Assembly: GCF_947179165.1 (NCBI RefSeq)
Contig: NC_077245.1
Location: 21,365,740-21,429,739 of the forward strand
From: Solanum dulcamara
Taxonomy: Eukaryota > Streptophyta > Magnoliopsida > Solanales > Solanaceae
DNA: 64,000 bases
Direction of reading: 5' to 3'
A program made the translations under genes and the position numbers. Positions 44,828-55,578 of the stretch are shown here, piece by piece (within the stretch, counting starts at the first letter, position 1; each line of letters begins with the position of its first letter). The notes beneath the pieces are model-generated. The model was not told where the DNA came from, ran no database searches, and worked only from the letters and a program-made list of their open reading frames with translations.

Positions 44828-45709
44828 CTGCAAAAGGAACAAAAGAGCCACAATGAAAAAATAAGCAAAAGATGAGATGTTTTTTTGACCAGATAAAAAA
44901 AAAATTCATGAGGATCAGGTAGATAGAAATAAAACAGTGCTCATTTGAGGAAGCCAAAAAAGCATCGGCCGATACCACACCACCATCTAATACAGGTTTT
45001 ACAAAAGCCTCAGATTGTTAACATGGTTCAAACAAACAAACAATACCTCAATTTAGTAATAAGAGCAAATCACATAACAAGAGCAAAAGATTGGGACGTA
45101 TTTCAGCAGTCTATGCAAGTGTTCATGAAAAAGATTGGGCCTCTTCTATGATTGAAATCACAATATCCCAACCATTCGGGTCTAGCCAATTGCTAATAAT
45201 GAAAACATTTCTTAGAAATTTATAACAAAAAAATCATTACATAAATAAATCATGTTTGGTGTTTAAATGCCGGAAAACCAAATCTAATATTTTGGGATAG
45301 CAAAGAAGAGGCCAGTAAGTATTCCATAAGCCTGTCTGCACCAGAAACCTTCTTGTCCTCAATTCAGGCAGTTCTACAACTGATATCGATTAGCCATTAA
45401 TCCGACTGTTACTTTTCCACAAGCTATGGTTCTTCACACAAATCTTCATTATATGCCAAAAGTTAGCGACAAGGTCTATTTACCTATTCAGTATGCTCAC
45501 ACACTTATAATGGTTACTTGTCCATAGCCAAAGCCCATGTAACATATTGGAATGTGAGAGGATCCTACACAACGTCAAACTATTATGCCAACCCAGCCCC
45601 AAGACTCACTCAAAGATGGAAAAATGGGATAACATGCAACGCTGCCTCAGTATGGTAAAATCATGAACTATCCATCTAGATATGAGTCTTTGAAACATGA
45701 TCAGTCTCC
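44828..45709. other. Spacer with weak minus-strand coding hints
   Basis: Nothing is firmly supported. Besides the segment near 44920-44978, a minus-strand frame at about 45370-45240 (ELPELRTRRFLVQTGLWN) is open but unrecognised. Confidence 0.3.
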
Positions 45710-45822
45710 TTTTTTACTCTCCATACCTCTCTACCCCACAAGGTAGGGGTAAGGTCTGTGTACACACTACACACTACCCTCCCCAGACCCACTTGTGGGA
45801 TTATCATGAGTATGTTGTTGTT
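45710..45822 (+). repeat. RTE-LINE 3'-end / SINE-like fragment with (TTG)n tail
   Basis: It reads CTCTCTACCCCACAAGGTAG, GGTAAGGTCTGTGTACACAC, then CCAGACCCACTTGTGGGATT and a TATGTTGTTGTTGTTG end. This is the best-preserved of the four related copies. The short TTG tail is what RTE LINEs commonly end with. Confidence 0.65.
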
Positions 45823-46163
45823 GTTGCCTATCTCTGTGATCCACTACTTTTAAGTAAAGTGTCCTGACTTTCCAATTCGTTAGTCCTTCTCCCATGCTAT
45901 CTGACTGTTTCTGCTTCAGACAAACGAAAGAAAGTGACCTTTGATAAAGTATTTTTGTATTACCCTATGCATCTTTTATAATTTTATGTGTTACTTATTT
46001 ATATGGCAAAATTGATTTTTCTTCTAGGAGTCTCTGTCACTCTGCAGTCAGAGAGAGGAATAGTGATTTTGTAAATATTTTAGATAAGTTAACAATGAAC
46101 ATAAGATTTTCCGAAAAGATAAATACATAAATAAACTAGCATTTTCCTCAGTTGATTACCTAC
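45823..46163 (-). other. 3' flank of the prohibitin gene
   Basis: No gene. It probably contains the prohibitin 3' UTR in its right part (about 45950-46163). No unambiguous poly(A) signal was fixed. Confidence 0.4.
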
Positions 46164-46994
46164 TCAACGGTTGAGTCCAAGAAGCATATTCCCTTGCTTT
46201 GGCAAGTAAGCAACATTAGGAGTCTTAGCCAAAGTCCCAGCAATCTCTCTAGAAGCTTCAATCCTCCTAAGCTCAATCAAACCCATTCCAGCAGCCGCAG
46301 TAGCATCTGAAATCAGCTTGGCGGATTCGCTCTCTCCTTCAGCCCGAATAATTGCCGCCCTCCTCTCTTGCTCAGCTTTCATCACCACAAATTTCGATCT
46401 CTCAGCCTCCTGCTGAGCTACCTGCTTCTGCTCCACAGCTTTCGAAAACTCAGCGCCATACGATAAGTGTGTGATGGCCACATCATCGAGCACAATGTTG
46501 AAATCCTTGGCACGTCGAATCAAACTCTCCCGTACAAGTGCTGACACCTGTGGACGATCCGTGAGTAGCTGATCAGCGTTGAATTGGGCCACAACAGCTT
46601 TGAGCACCTCATTACCAATAGAAGGAAGGACTTTTTCGTCATATTCAGTACCTAGGGTTTTGAAAATGTCGGGGAGGCGTGATACTTCTGGGCGAGAGAG
46701 AATACGGAGTGTGAGATTAACCATTTGTAGATCTTTTGTGCCGGAGATTGAGGAGAAAGTGTGTGGTCTGGTACGGATATCGAAGATGAAGGGTTTCTGA
46801 AGCCATGGGACCAAAAAATGAGTACCTTCACCAACGGTTTTGTCACTGACACCACTGAAACGATCGAAGAGAACGGCGCGTTGACCTCCGTCGACGGTGT
46901 AAAGGGCGGAATTGACAAGTGCGCCGCCGAGGCCGAGAGTGAAAGCGGCACGGGCTATGTTGGTGAGGAAGGAAACTGCGGCTTGGCTACCCAT
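46164..46994 (-). CDS. PHB3: Prohibitin, mitochondrial (PHB3/PHB4-like)
   Basis: It is an uninterrupted 276-residue frame, the usual length of plant type-I prohibitins. It starts [18 protein letters not shown] with a hydrophobic N-terminal anchor (about residues 7-30). The prohibitin/band-7 domain follows, with [21 protein letters not shown] and [19 protein letters not shown]. Next come [19 protein letters not shown] and [23 protein letters not shown], and then a Glu/Gln/Ala-rich coiled coil ([33 protein letters not shown]). Prohibitins form large ring complexes in the mitochondrial inner membrane that support m-AAA protease control, cristae and respiratory assembly. The upstream leader (to about 47040) is CT-rich. 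No intron interrupts the CDS. Whether it is the PHB3 or PHB4 orthologue is not decidable here. Confidence 0.96.
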   Translation of the reverse strand: MGSQAAVSFLTNIARAAFTLGLGGALVNSALYTVDGGQRAVLFDRFSGVSDKTVGEGTHFLVPWLQKPFIFDIRTRPHTFSSISGTKDLQMVNLTLRILSRPEVSRLPDIFKTLGTEYDEKVLPSIGNEVLKAVVAQFNADQLLTDRPQVSALVRESLIRRAKDFNIVLDDVAITHLSYGAEFSKAVEQKQVAQQEAERSKFVVMKAEQERRAAIIRAEGESESAKLISDATAAAGMGLIELRRIEASREIAGTLAKTPNVAYLPKQGNMLLGLNR

Positions 46995-47680
46995 TTTATA
47001 TGAAGAAACAGAGAGAGAGAATTTAGATTAGGGCTTAAGAGAAAAGAATGGAGGGTTTAAGAGTAAAGATTGTGGATTGCTCTGCAAGTAAACGGGTTTG
47101 GATTTGCACCGAGAGACTCTAACATTTTGGAATAAAGTTTTTTATTATTATTATTTTTTCTGTTTACAAAATTAGATCCATATTTATCAAATGTAGCAGT
47201 ATTTTATTATTTATCAAATGTAGCAATATTTTATTATTTATCAAATATAATAACACTAGTTTTCTTTCTAAACATATACAAACGAGGATTTCAATTTCGC
47301 TTAGGCTTTAAATATCGCTCACAATTTTATGTATATAACTTTGTATAAATTTTATAAAAAGTTTTTGTCGAATTCTGAAGAGAGAAAAAACTCCATAAAT
47401 TATGTATGAAATTTATATATAATATAAAGTTAGATATTAAAGAAGTGATGTGATACCTTTTTTTTACAAGAATAGTATTTATCTTTTTTTCTCATTTTTT
47501 CCTACATTTCTATTTACGTATTATTGTACAAAAATAAATGTGTCATTACTATTCCCTTTATCAATTTCTATTTTCTATTGTAAAAACTTAAATGTCTCAA
47601 AATTTACTACTTAACTTATTCTTCTTCTTTATTATAAAATTTAAAATCCTAAATATTTGTTACTTCATTTTCTTCATGAA
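46995..47680 (-). other. Prohibitin leader, promoter and AT-rich spacer
   Basis: The minus strand upstream of the prohibitin ATG carries a TTCTCTCTCTCTGTTTC stretch and a CTTAAGCCCTAATC word close to plant telo-box-like elements. Farther out (47140-47680) the sequence is AT-rich with a duplicated TATTTATCAAATGTAGCA unit around 47183-47240. No gene is supported. Confidence 0.45.
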
Positions 47681-47689
47681 GAATGAAGA

Positions 47690-47875
47690 TATGTTAAAAA
47701 TGCAGAGAAGGGGACATGATTCGAAGTTTATGGTACTTAATTCTAATCTTTTCAAGTTAGTAGATTCTAAATTAATAATTTGTATATATTCAATAAATTT
47801 TTATAACAAATATAGAGTTTGAATCAAAGTTATTGAGTTCGATCGAATCCGCTTTGTGCTCTGCCTCTTGTCTAA
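47690..47875. repeat. Fragment of a hAT-type MITE
   Basis: TTAGTAGATTCTAAATTAAT, AGAGTTTGAATCAAAGTT and the ending TGTGCTCTGCCTCTTG resemble the right half of CAGGGGCGGA-type hAT MITEs, with a corrupted terminus. No matching left end was found. Confidence 0.35.
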
Positions 47876-48217
47876 TGGATATTATTTAAAGTAGTGGGTT
47901 AAGTCAAAAAAATTCCTCTGAAGATTTATTTCTTGAAAATCCGCGTAGGTCTTTCAACTACAACTACAATAATTTTTATTATTTGATTTTTCAAAATTTT
48001 AAATTGTTTATCATTATTAAGTACACATACTCTATACTAATAAACTTACTAATTCATTCAATTTTGTGTATATTATTTAGCTCATTTTGATTGTCAAATA
48101 CACTCTTTCAAAAAAAAGAAGAAGGCATAAATGAATGATGCAACTTTTGAGTTGTTTTAAACGAAAGTAGTAATATAAGCAAGTAAGCATTGTCTTGCAC
48201 TAAACCCTTCTAGAGAC

Positions 48218-49040
48218 ATGGCCTAATCAATTCATCCAACTACCAATTTGCCATCCTCTAAACTACAGGAACCTCTAAAGCCATTAAATGAACAGACCAC
48301 AATGGAGGAAGATCAACCAACTAAACAATCATTTAGGGAGATTCTACTTGATAAACAAGTAGGAATTAGCCATTACTATTACGAAATCAATGGAAAAAAC
48401 AAGATGAATGAGAAAACCTTTGATGAATTTATCCAATTTTCAGAGGATGAAAAAACAAAAAATTTACCACCCATGAAGATTCTCAATGATCACTAAACTT
48501 GTTGGAAAGAAGATTTTCATCACTGTTTCAAGAATAAGTAAACTAAAATGTATAAACCCACAGAATGTCTCACTTTGATTTGATCTAGGCTGGAACTTCT
48601 ACATAGTCAAGTTCAATCATTAAGAAAAATATGAATAAGACATTACACGAAGGACTTTGGTTTGTCTTGGGAGATTTTCTTTCTGTCCAACTTTGTTTCT
48701 GAAAAATTTGTGTTAACACACATTGCTATCATCAGACTACCTCAACTTTCAATAGAGTTTTATGACAAAAATATCCTTTAAAAAGTTGAAAAGAGGTTGA
48801 GATCCCTATTAAAAATTAACACTTGCGCATTGCTATATTGAAAGATCCATACGCAAGAATATGCATACAAGTATCATTGAGGATCCTTGTCAAATCAATG
48901 TCTCAATTGACAACCACATCCAAGAGGAAATTTATGAAGAGGAGGGAACATTGTGTGCAAAATGTGAAAGAATTGGACATATCAACTAAAATTGTACAGT
49001 TACCATTAACAAATCACAACAAGAATTATCTTTAGTAGCA
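48218..49040 (+). pseudogene. L1-type LINE ORF1 relic
   Basis: It begins around ATGGCCTAATCAATTCATCC with frames containing PTKQSFREILLDKQVG, which resembles the N-terminus of plant L1 ORF1 proteins. Farther on, frames join through small shifts to read DPYARICIQVSL, SIDNHIQEEIYEEEG and TLCAKCERIGHIN, then a stop and NC. The last is a CCHC zinc knuckle of the C-X2-C-X4-H-X4-C type. The arrangement (DUF4283-like region, then one knuckle) fits plant L1 ORF1. It is a dead copy. Confidence 0.6.
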
Positions 49041-49204
49041 TCCACTAGTAGCATAATAAAAAATCAATGGAAAATAATCACCTTCTCAAAAGAGTAAAAC
49101 ATCCAAAACCAAAAGGACATTGTTGAAACGGTATATCAGACCCAAAGGATAAATACATACCTAGGTAAAAGCATTCGATGTACAATTTTGTAAGTTCATT
49201 TTTC

Positions 49205-49560
49205 CTAACCAGGGGCGGATTTACATAGCTCGGAGGGGGTGCCACGCCACCTCCTTGTCTCAGTTGAAAATCTATATATGCATGTATATTTGTATATATA
49301 TTTATAAAGAAAGTATAAATATTAAATGTGGCATCCTTAGAAATAATGAATTTTGTGGTGTCAGTGGTTAAAGCTCATGTTTACCACTATATGGATGCAA
49401 GTTCGAATCCTACACTCTTGTAAGTAAAATCTTAATTAAACCAACAAAACAAAGTCTAAATTTTGTATGCAAATTTGCTAATAAATATTAAGTATTGTCT
49501 TGCTTTACGCTAAAGTTTTTGCCATAAGTTATTATTCAAAGTAGCGTGGCGTCAGATGAT
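49205..49560. mobile_element. hAT-like MITE, right end lost, with pol III-like boxes
   Basis: The left terminus CCAGGGGCGGATTTACATAG is typical. The interior has TGGTGTCAGTGG (49356-49367) and AGTTCGAATCC (49400-49410), an A-box/B-box-like pair. No matching right terminus was found, so the right limit is approximate. Confidence 0.5.
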
Positions 49561-49959
49561 AATCTTAAGAATAACACTTTTCAATTTTAATATGTAATCT
49601 TAATCAAATTAATTCTAAATCAAATCCAAAAAAAATAAATAAAAAATCAAAGACAAAAACCTAACCAATAGAACAATTAAGTCATTGGCAACAAAATGAA
49701 GGAACCCACAATGAAAATTAATTAAGGTCCCACCTACAGTCTCCGTCAAAGGCGTACACCAGTAACCAAAAAAATTAAACTGAAAGGTCACTCTGCTCGG
49801 ATTGTCACCATACTCCAATCCTATGAAATATCTATGACTTCTCCCAGGGGTATTTTTTGTATCACCTCTCCTAGCAAGAGTATTTGAATAACATCACAAT
49901 TTCTTACGTAATTGTCGTGTCAATTAACTTCCCAACTAACTTTACCTCTTTTAGTAAAG
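49561..49959. other. Spacer, probably within the L1 region
   Basis: No recognisable domain or repeat boundary. It may be decayed LINE sequence between the two recognised pieces. Confidence 0.3.
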
Positions 49960-50520
49960 AGCAAAGACCTACCCAAATTCAAATTATTATACGTACGGTT
50001 GTCAAAATGAGCTCAAATATAAGTAACTAGTTTAATCCGTTTAAATTTTTATGGGTTGGGCTCAAGATAATTTGTATCGGATTCAAGCTCAACTCATTCA
50101 AGCCTTAATCCATTTTAAAAGAATATTCAATTGAGTACAACTTAATCTCCAATTTCAACCCATTTTAAGGTTCTTTATTTGTATTAGTGTACTGTATGTT
50201 TTCATATTAAATAAATGAATTACTAGCTATTTTATATCTTTTAGGGTTAATCTATCAATTTGTAAATTTTTATTTTTTATTTTCTTGAGTTGAAATTCAA
50301 ATTGTGGTTATAAAAAATAAATAATAATATGTTAAGATTATTGAGATTAAGCGGGTCAAATTGGGTGGGTCATGACCCAACCCGAATTTTAGCCCAATTA
50401 AGCCCAACCCATTTGAGCCCAAAGTAAATTTGGGCGGGTCATGATTCAATTCAATTTTTATTTCAACCTATTTTAATATTCTTAATTTCAACCCAACCCG
50501 CCCATTTGAACCCCCTAATT
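49960..50520. repeat. Dispersed CCCAACCCGCCCATTTGA-type repeat
   Basis: The left end GGTTGTCAAAATGAGCTC and the inverted right end AGGGGGTTCAAATGGGCGGG are similar, and the interior carries repeated GGGTCATGACCCAACCCG and AGCCCAACCCATTTGAGCCC words. This is a MITE-like element. The target duplication is doubtful (TATACGTA versus TGTATGTG). Confidence 0.45.
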
Positions 50521-51059
50521 GTATGTGATACCATCAAAATTGATGTGGGCATCTATCTGAGAAAGCAGTAATAGAGCACGCAACGAAAAAGGCAAGAGGA
50601 GCGTCCAGTCGAATCAGTTTCTCATTTTTCTGAAATTGACTTGGATATCATTTCTACTTTTCATCATGTATTATATGCCATCAGATTGACACCCTATTAT
50701 CTTGGTTGGAGTTGGTTTTGCAGGGTCAAGTGGTAACCTTAAATGTGAATATAGGGCAAGAATAGTATCCTCATCCTCCAAAAACCCTCAATACCTATTT
50801 CAGGTCATCAAGGAGAGATCGAACCATTCAAACATAGGATTTGGCCAACAACTATGACTGCAAGCTCTTCTGTACTCATAATTGTATGAAGATATGAGTC
50901 AAATGACGGCTCATGATCTGAATATTTTAATGAACCAAGTTCACCAACAAATATCTTTATTCCCACAACAACAATTTGATTTCTCTTCTCTGACCCCATT
51001 TTAATACAATAGACTTCGATTTGAACCTCCATCCCCAACCCTCCACAGGAAAATCAACT
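50521..51059. other. Spacer
   Basis: No supported feature. It may include decayed L1 sequence between the MITE-like repeat and the ORF1/endonuclease junction piece to its right. Confidence 0.3.
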
Positions 51060-51426
51060 CCATGCAGAAAATTTAGATAGGAGAAACCTCACCAACTTAG
51101 AATCCTTAAGTAGAGAAACAAAGAGTTTGAACAAATGCTAATCGTCTTTGGAGAATAAAGAACAAAGACGTTCCATCTAAAAAATTATTTTGAGAGAATT
51201 CGAAGTGCACTCCAATGAAACTATTATTGTGTTGTGCCCGAGGGAAATAAAGAGGTGCACTTTAGTCTAAGGAATCATAAGAAATATATCCCAGTTATTA
51301 TAGAAGTTAACCTTTTGAAGAAACAGAACAAGCAAACCCAAGGAAAAAAAGGTAAGAACTTGATGGACAACCCACCACTAATAATGAACTTAATGAATTT
51401 TATAATCTGAAATGTGAAAGGAGCAA
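51060..51426 (+). pseudogene. L1-type LINE ORF1 end / endonuclease start relic
   Basis: The frame near the right end gives NLMNFII-stop-NVKGAN, which corresponds to the first residues of the plant L1 endonuclease domain (normally IIIWNVRGAN or similar). The sequence then changes character at about 51427. It is probably the continuation of the relic at 48218-49040, cut by the next retrotransposon. Confidence 0.45.
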
Positions 51427-51429
51427 ATC

Positions 51430-53184
51430 CTATCGTCTCTATCAAAAGACCTCAACGGTACTCTAAACCTATATAAGCAAGCCTTAAAGATCCATAAGAT
51501 TTATAAGTTTATCTAAAATCTTCTCAATTTGGGGTTTTTCTCCCAAATTTTAAAATTAGTAAGACCATAATTTTGAACTCGATTTCTACTCTACTTTAAT
51601 AAATTTTCAACCACGAACTCCTCTTGATGTGTAGAACCTGATTTTCAAGTAAAATTCTGGTTTTACCCTTTTTGTATTCGAGGTAATTTTTAGATTATGT
51701 TTACCTCGGTTCTTAAACATTTAAATATGGGTATGTTGAACACCTTTTGATGAATTCTTTCATTCTTGATAGTTGGGGATTATTTCAAAGTCAATATTTG
51801 AGTTTAAAGCTCTGATAGAATGTTCGAGCGAAGTTTTCAACCTTTGAGGTAGATTTGACTATTCTTCTTTGAGACTGAAATTGAGTAATTGATCGTTCTT
51901 ATGTCATAGGCTTTGGAATGGAGTTTTAGTATGATTTAGGATTGTTGATTATATTGTGATGCCTGGGTTGAGGGCTTGATTATATTGTGTTACCTGTGTG
52001 GGGGCTTATTTGTGCAGTTTAGCCTGTATGGGGGCCTTATTTGTTATTTAATTTGCTTTGTGAGCATGTGATTCACGATTTACTTGTGACAGAGGCTTGT
52101 AATACTATTTGTTTTGTAATTCCCGAGTGAGGGATATAGTTGGGGTTTTGATCATGCTTTGTGTAAATGAAACACTTTTCAAAAGGGTGACACTTATTTC
52201 AAATGAACTTTTTCCCACTATTTTTCATATGAGGGTGTATATAATGATTTGATTGAGTTTTGAGAACTTTGAACCTTTTGATATATGTTGTGTTGATTGT
52301 TGCCTCCATGTTATAATGTTGTGATGCATTCATCATATAATTATTTTTGGGAAGTTGAGAAATGTGGAAATTCCTTTTTAGAAATAAAATAAGACACATT
52401 TTTATATCATTGACCATGATATAAGTGGAAAGTTGATGAGACATTAAGATTGTGTGATTGGTATACGGACCGCGAGTCCTCCATTGGTCTTTGTTTGGAA
52501 GCCTTAGTTCGACAGAGTGAATAGATAGGTTGTGCGACAACCTTGATTTCACCGTACCACCTCATCATTGTATCATCTAATTACATTACATTGATCTTTG
52601 AGTTATTTGACTTGTCTGATGATACGTGGTATTATTTTAATCTTATGAGTTAACTTTAGTCGCATCGTTTATTATAAATTGGCGGCACCAATGCTGGAGT
52701 GAGACTTTTATGTATGCAGGTGGAAGCGTTTCTTAGTTTATTTCATAAGTTTGATTAATTCCATATACTTAGTCGATCAAACCTATTGAGTACATGTGGA
52801 TTGTACTCATCCCTACTTTTATGTCATTTTTATGTAGATTCTGATCAGGGTATCCCTCACACTGGTTGATCATATCTAGCTTTTGAAATTCACGTTTAGA
52901 GTAGTGGTGAGGTCTTGTGTTTCGGATCACCATTAGTTACATATAATATTTTAGTCTTTATTTATATTCGAAGACTTGTGATGTACTTCATACTCAAAAG
53001 TTGTATTAGATGCTCTTTATACTTATGACACTAGATTTTGAAAAATTCTGTTATATTTCTTTTCTTTTCATAAGTGTCCTGATTTCCTCTTTGGGAGTCT
53101 CGTATATGATTTATTATTCAGTTTACACATCAGGTTGTATTTTAGGATGCGTATCATCATGCCGTCAATTATTGGGTCTTGACA
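51430..53184 (+). repeat. LTR of a Ty3/gypsy element (left end approximate)
   Basis: The right end TTGGGTCTTGACA (to 53184) is immediately followed by a primer-site-like sequence. The interior has LTR features without coding (for example repeated CCTGTATGGGGGCCTTATTTG and CTGGGTTGAGGGCTTG words at 51960-52040). The left limit is set only by the end of recognisable LINE sequence. Confidence 0.6.
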
Positions 53185-53185
53185 A

Positions 53186-53200
53186 ATTGATATCATAGCA
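53186..53200 (+). other. Primer-binding site, initiator Met tRNA type
   Basis: ATTGATATCATAGCA lies one base after the LTR end. It differs at two positions from the TTGGTATCAGAGCA consensus complementary to plant initiator tRNA-Met. Confidence 0.65.
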
Positions 53201-53639
53201 CTAGGTTCATCGGTCTCATAAGTTAAAAAGTAGAGTGTCTAGTAGAGTCTTGTGGATTAGTATGTAGAAGTCCGTACTTATTTTCGAGAAGTTATAAGAC
53301 ACTTAATAGGAGAAATTCCTTCCATTAATTCCTTTCATGTGATTTATTCATATCAAGTGTCGTAAACCTCTAATCTATTCTTTTCGAGTTAGAGGTAATA
53401 ATTGGGCTTGAAAAAGCAACTCATGCTTGAGGATGATCTAACGAGACCCCATCTGAGCTCGATTATGAGTGTGAGGATGTGGATCATCAAACTAAAGAAG
53501 TGGGAAAAATGGTCGGTTAGACTCTGAGTGTTGGATTTCAAATTTTGGGTATCCAATTAGCCCCGCTTGTCATTCCTTTGAGATCCGTGGCTCCTCTTAT
53601 TTCTGCTAGTGCTGTTATGTCTGCTTTGGAGTAGAAAAG

Positions 53640-53910
53640 TTTTGATAGATTCGTCAGAGTATTGCCTCATAAGTTTGATGGTATGATTGTGAGGAGGCTT
53701 ATGAATTTTTGACTGAGTGCCTGGATAGATTGTTCAATCCGAGCCTCTTGGAGACACATGGATTGTCTTACATCTCTTTTCAGTTTGCGGGAGTGGCTAA
53801 AGAATGGTGGAGATTGCTACTTACTCATAGGACCGTCGGTTCTCCTATGATGAGTTAGGAGCAGTTTATTGAGGTGTGTTTTGATGTACCGTGGAATTAT
53901 GACACTTTTA
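53640..53910 (+). pseudogene. Ty3/gypsy gag remnant
   Basis: One frame reads EEAYEFLTECLDRLFNPSLL, then SFQFAGVAKEWWRLLL and RTVGSPMMS-stop-EQFIEVCFD. This is the gag pattern EAxxFL-ECxxxL, FQ-GxAxxWW and PxxxTWxxF of chromovirus-like Ty3/gypsy elements. Stops and a frameshift make it dead. No pol follows: the Athila-like element begins within a few hundred bases, so this copy was probably truncated or split by it. Confidence 0.7.
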
Positions 53911-53949
53911 ATACTTTAAACTTGAGAAATTGCATGTCTCTTAAGTTTT

Positions 53950-55452
53950 GTTAGCATATTTGATGTTAGTTGTACTTATTTTGCAGAATACTGAGTCGGA
54001 GAATTGACTGAGGAATCACAACACTAAAGGAAGGAATTTTTGGTGTTTACGAGTTTATCTTACGACTCGTAGTTACTTCTATGGGTCGTAGGTATCAATC
54101 GTCAAAAACAGAAGAGAAAAATAAAGGTTAAGCTGAAGATTATGAGTGAAGTACACAATTGGTTTTCAACTTTATGGGTCGTAAGAACAAGAGAAATACT
54201 TAGGGCGAAGAAGAGTCAATTATACGGCTCGTTCATATTCCTGCGAATCGTAGAACACAATCGTAGCTAAAAGTTATTGATGCTGAAGTAAGGGTTGTGT
54301 CTACGACTCTAGTTGACGAGTTGTCCTCAGAATTATGAGCCATAGAAAGTTGTCGTGAAGAAGAAGAGCTCATCAGTGCAATGTGATTGATTACGAGCTG
54401 GGTCTACGACTCGTCAAAGAAATTACGATCCGTAGAAATGAGCCGTAGACCCGAACCGACTTAAAATTTCCTATGTTCTCCAAATTCATATTTGCTTAGG
54501 ATTATTTGTCTATAATTACACTTCTTAGGTTTATTTTACTTTATGCACATTTTTGGGTTTGAGAATAAAGTTTGAACTACTTTTGGCCTTTTATTCTTGA
54601 ATTTCGGTTTTTGTTGTTGATATTTTCCGTTCAGATTTTATTGAAGATTTTTGGATTCTCACAATTACTATTGTAAATTCATGATTGCTTTTAACCAAAA
54701 TATTATTGATTGTGATCACGTAGTTATGAGTAGCTAATTCCACAACTAGGGTTGTGGGAACCATGAAGAATTAACAACGTATAACTTAATAAAAGTAATT
54801 TCTGAATAGTGTGTATGCATGTATTATTTTTCCCTTCGTTTTGATTGTTTTTTAATGGTGGCCAATGTTAGAAATCGCCTTATCCCTACTTGCCGGATCA
54901 ATGAGGTAATAAATAGGAAAAAAGACTAAACAACAAGATTTGAGGCTAATCATCATCATCTAATTATCTTGAACGGATCAAGGGATAGCAAGATCTGGGA
55001 TCATTGGTAAGGGTTAGTAAAGCACACCCTCGTAGACGGATCAAGTTGCATAGTGAAATTCACTTATTTGCCGGATCAAGGATTTAAGTGAACTTAACTT
55101 ACCGATTCTGCATGTAACACACTAGGAAAGGATTACTCATAAACAAGGTCTATTTAGTTAAGAATTCGTGGAGAACACATAAAACCCTAGTTTCATTTCA
55201 TATTGATTTAAACCACATTAAGTCATAACTTTGTTCATTGATGCTTGTTATTTGATTTGTTAACTAGTTTTTATAAATATTCCCTCCTTTTCTTTACGGA
55301 AATAAATTGATTACTAAAGCAAATAATAAACTATTAATCTAAAGTCTAAACCATATTTCTTGTGAGATCGAACCTAACCTTCGTTAGGTTCTATATTTGA
55401 TCAACGATCACTTTATACTTCTTTAGGGAGGTGTAATTTGAGTGTATTAAAT
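53950..55452 (+). repeat. 5' LTR of the Athila-like element (left end approximate)
   Basis: Non-coding sequence ends just before the primer site. It contains clustered TTACGACTCGTAG-type words at 54055-54440 and CACAACTAGGGTTGTGGGAA near 54740. Its left limit is inferred from where the neighbouring gag stops being readable. The second LTR needed for exact limits is outside the window. Confidence 0.55.
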
Positions 55453-55454
55453 TT

Positions 55455-55472
55455 TGGCGCCGCTGTCGGGAA
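55455..55472 (+). other. Primer-binding site, tRNA-Asp type
   Basis: TGGCGCCGCTGTCGGGAA matches 15 of 18 positions of the complement of the plant tRNA-Asp 3' end (TGGCGCCGTTGCCGGGGA), the primer site typical of Athila elements. Confidence 0.8.
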
Positions 55473-55578
55473 ATTTGGATTTATTAGATTAATTTTTATT
55501 ATTTGTTTTGTAGTCATTATTTCCTTATTTTACGTTATTTTTTTTGTTTGTGCTGAAACAGGTTTTGATTTCTAGTGC

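Noticed and set aside
46579..47003. Plus-strand frames across the prohibitin gene
   Set aside because: They are antisense shadows of the prohibitin coding sequence.
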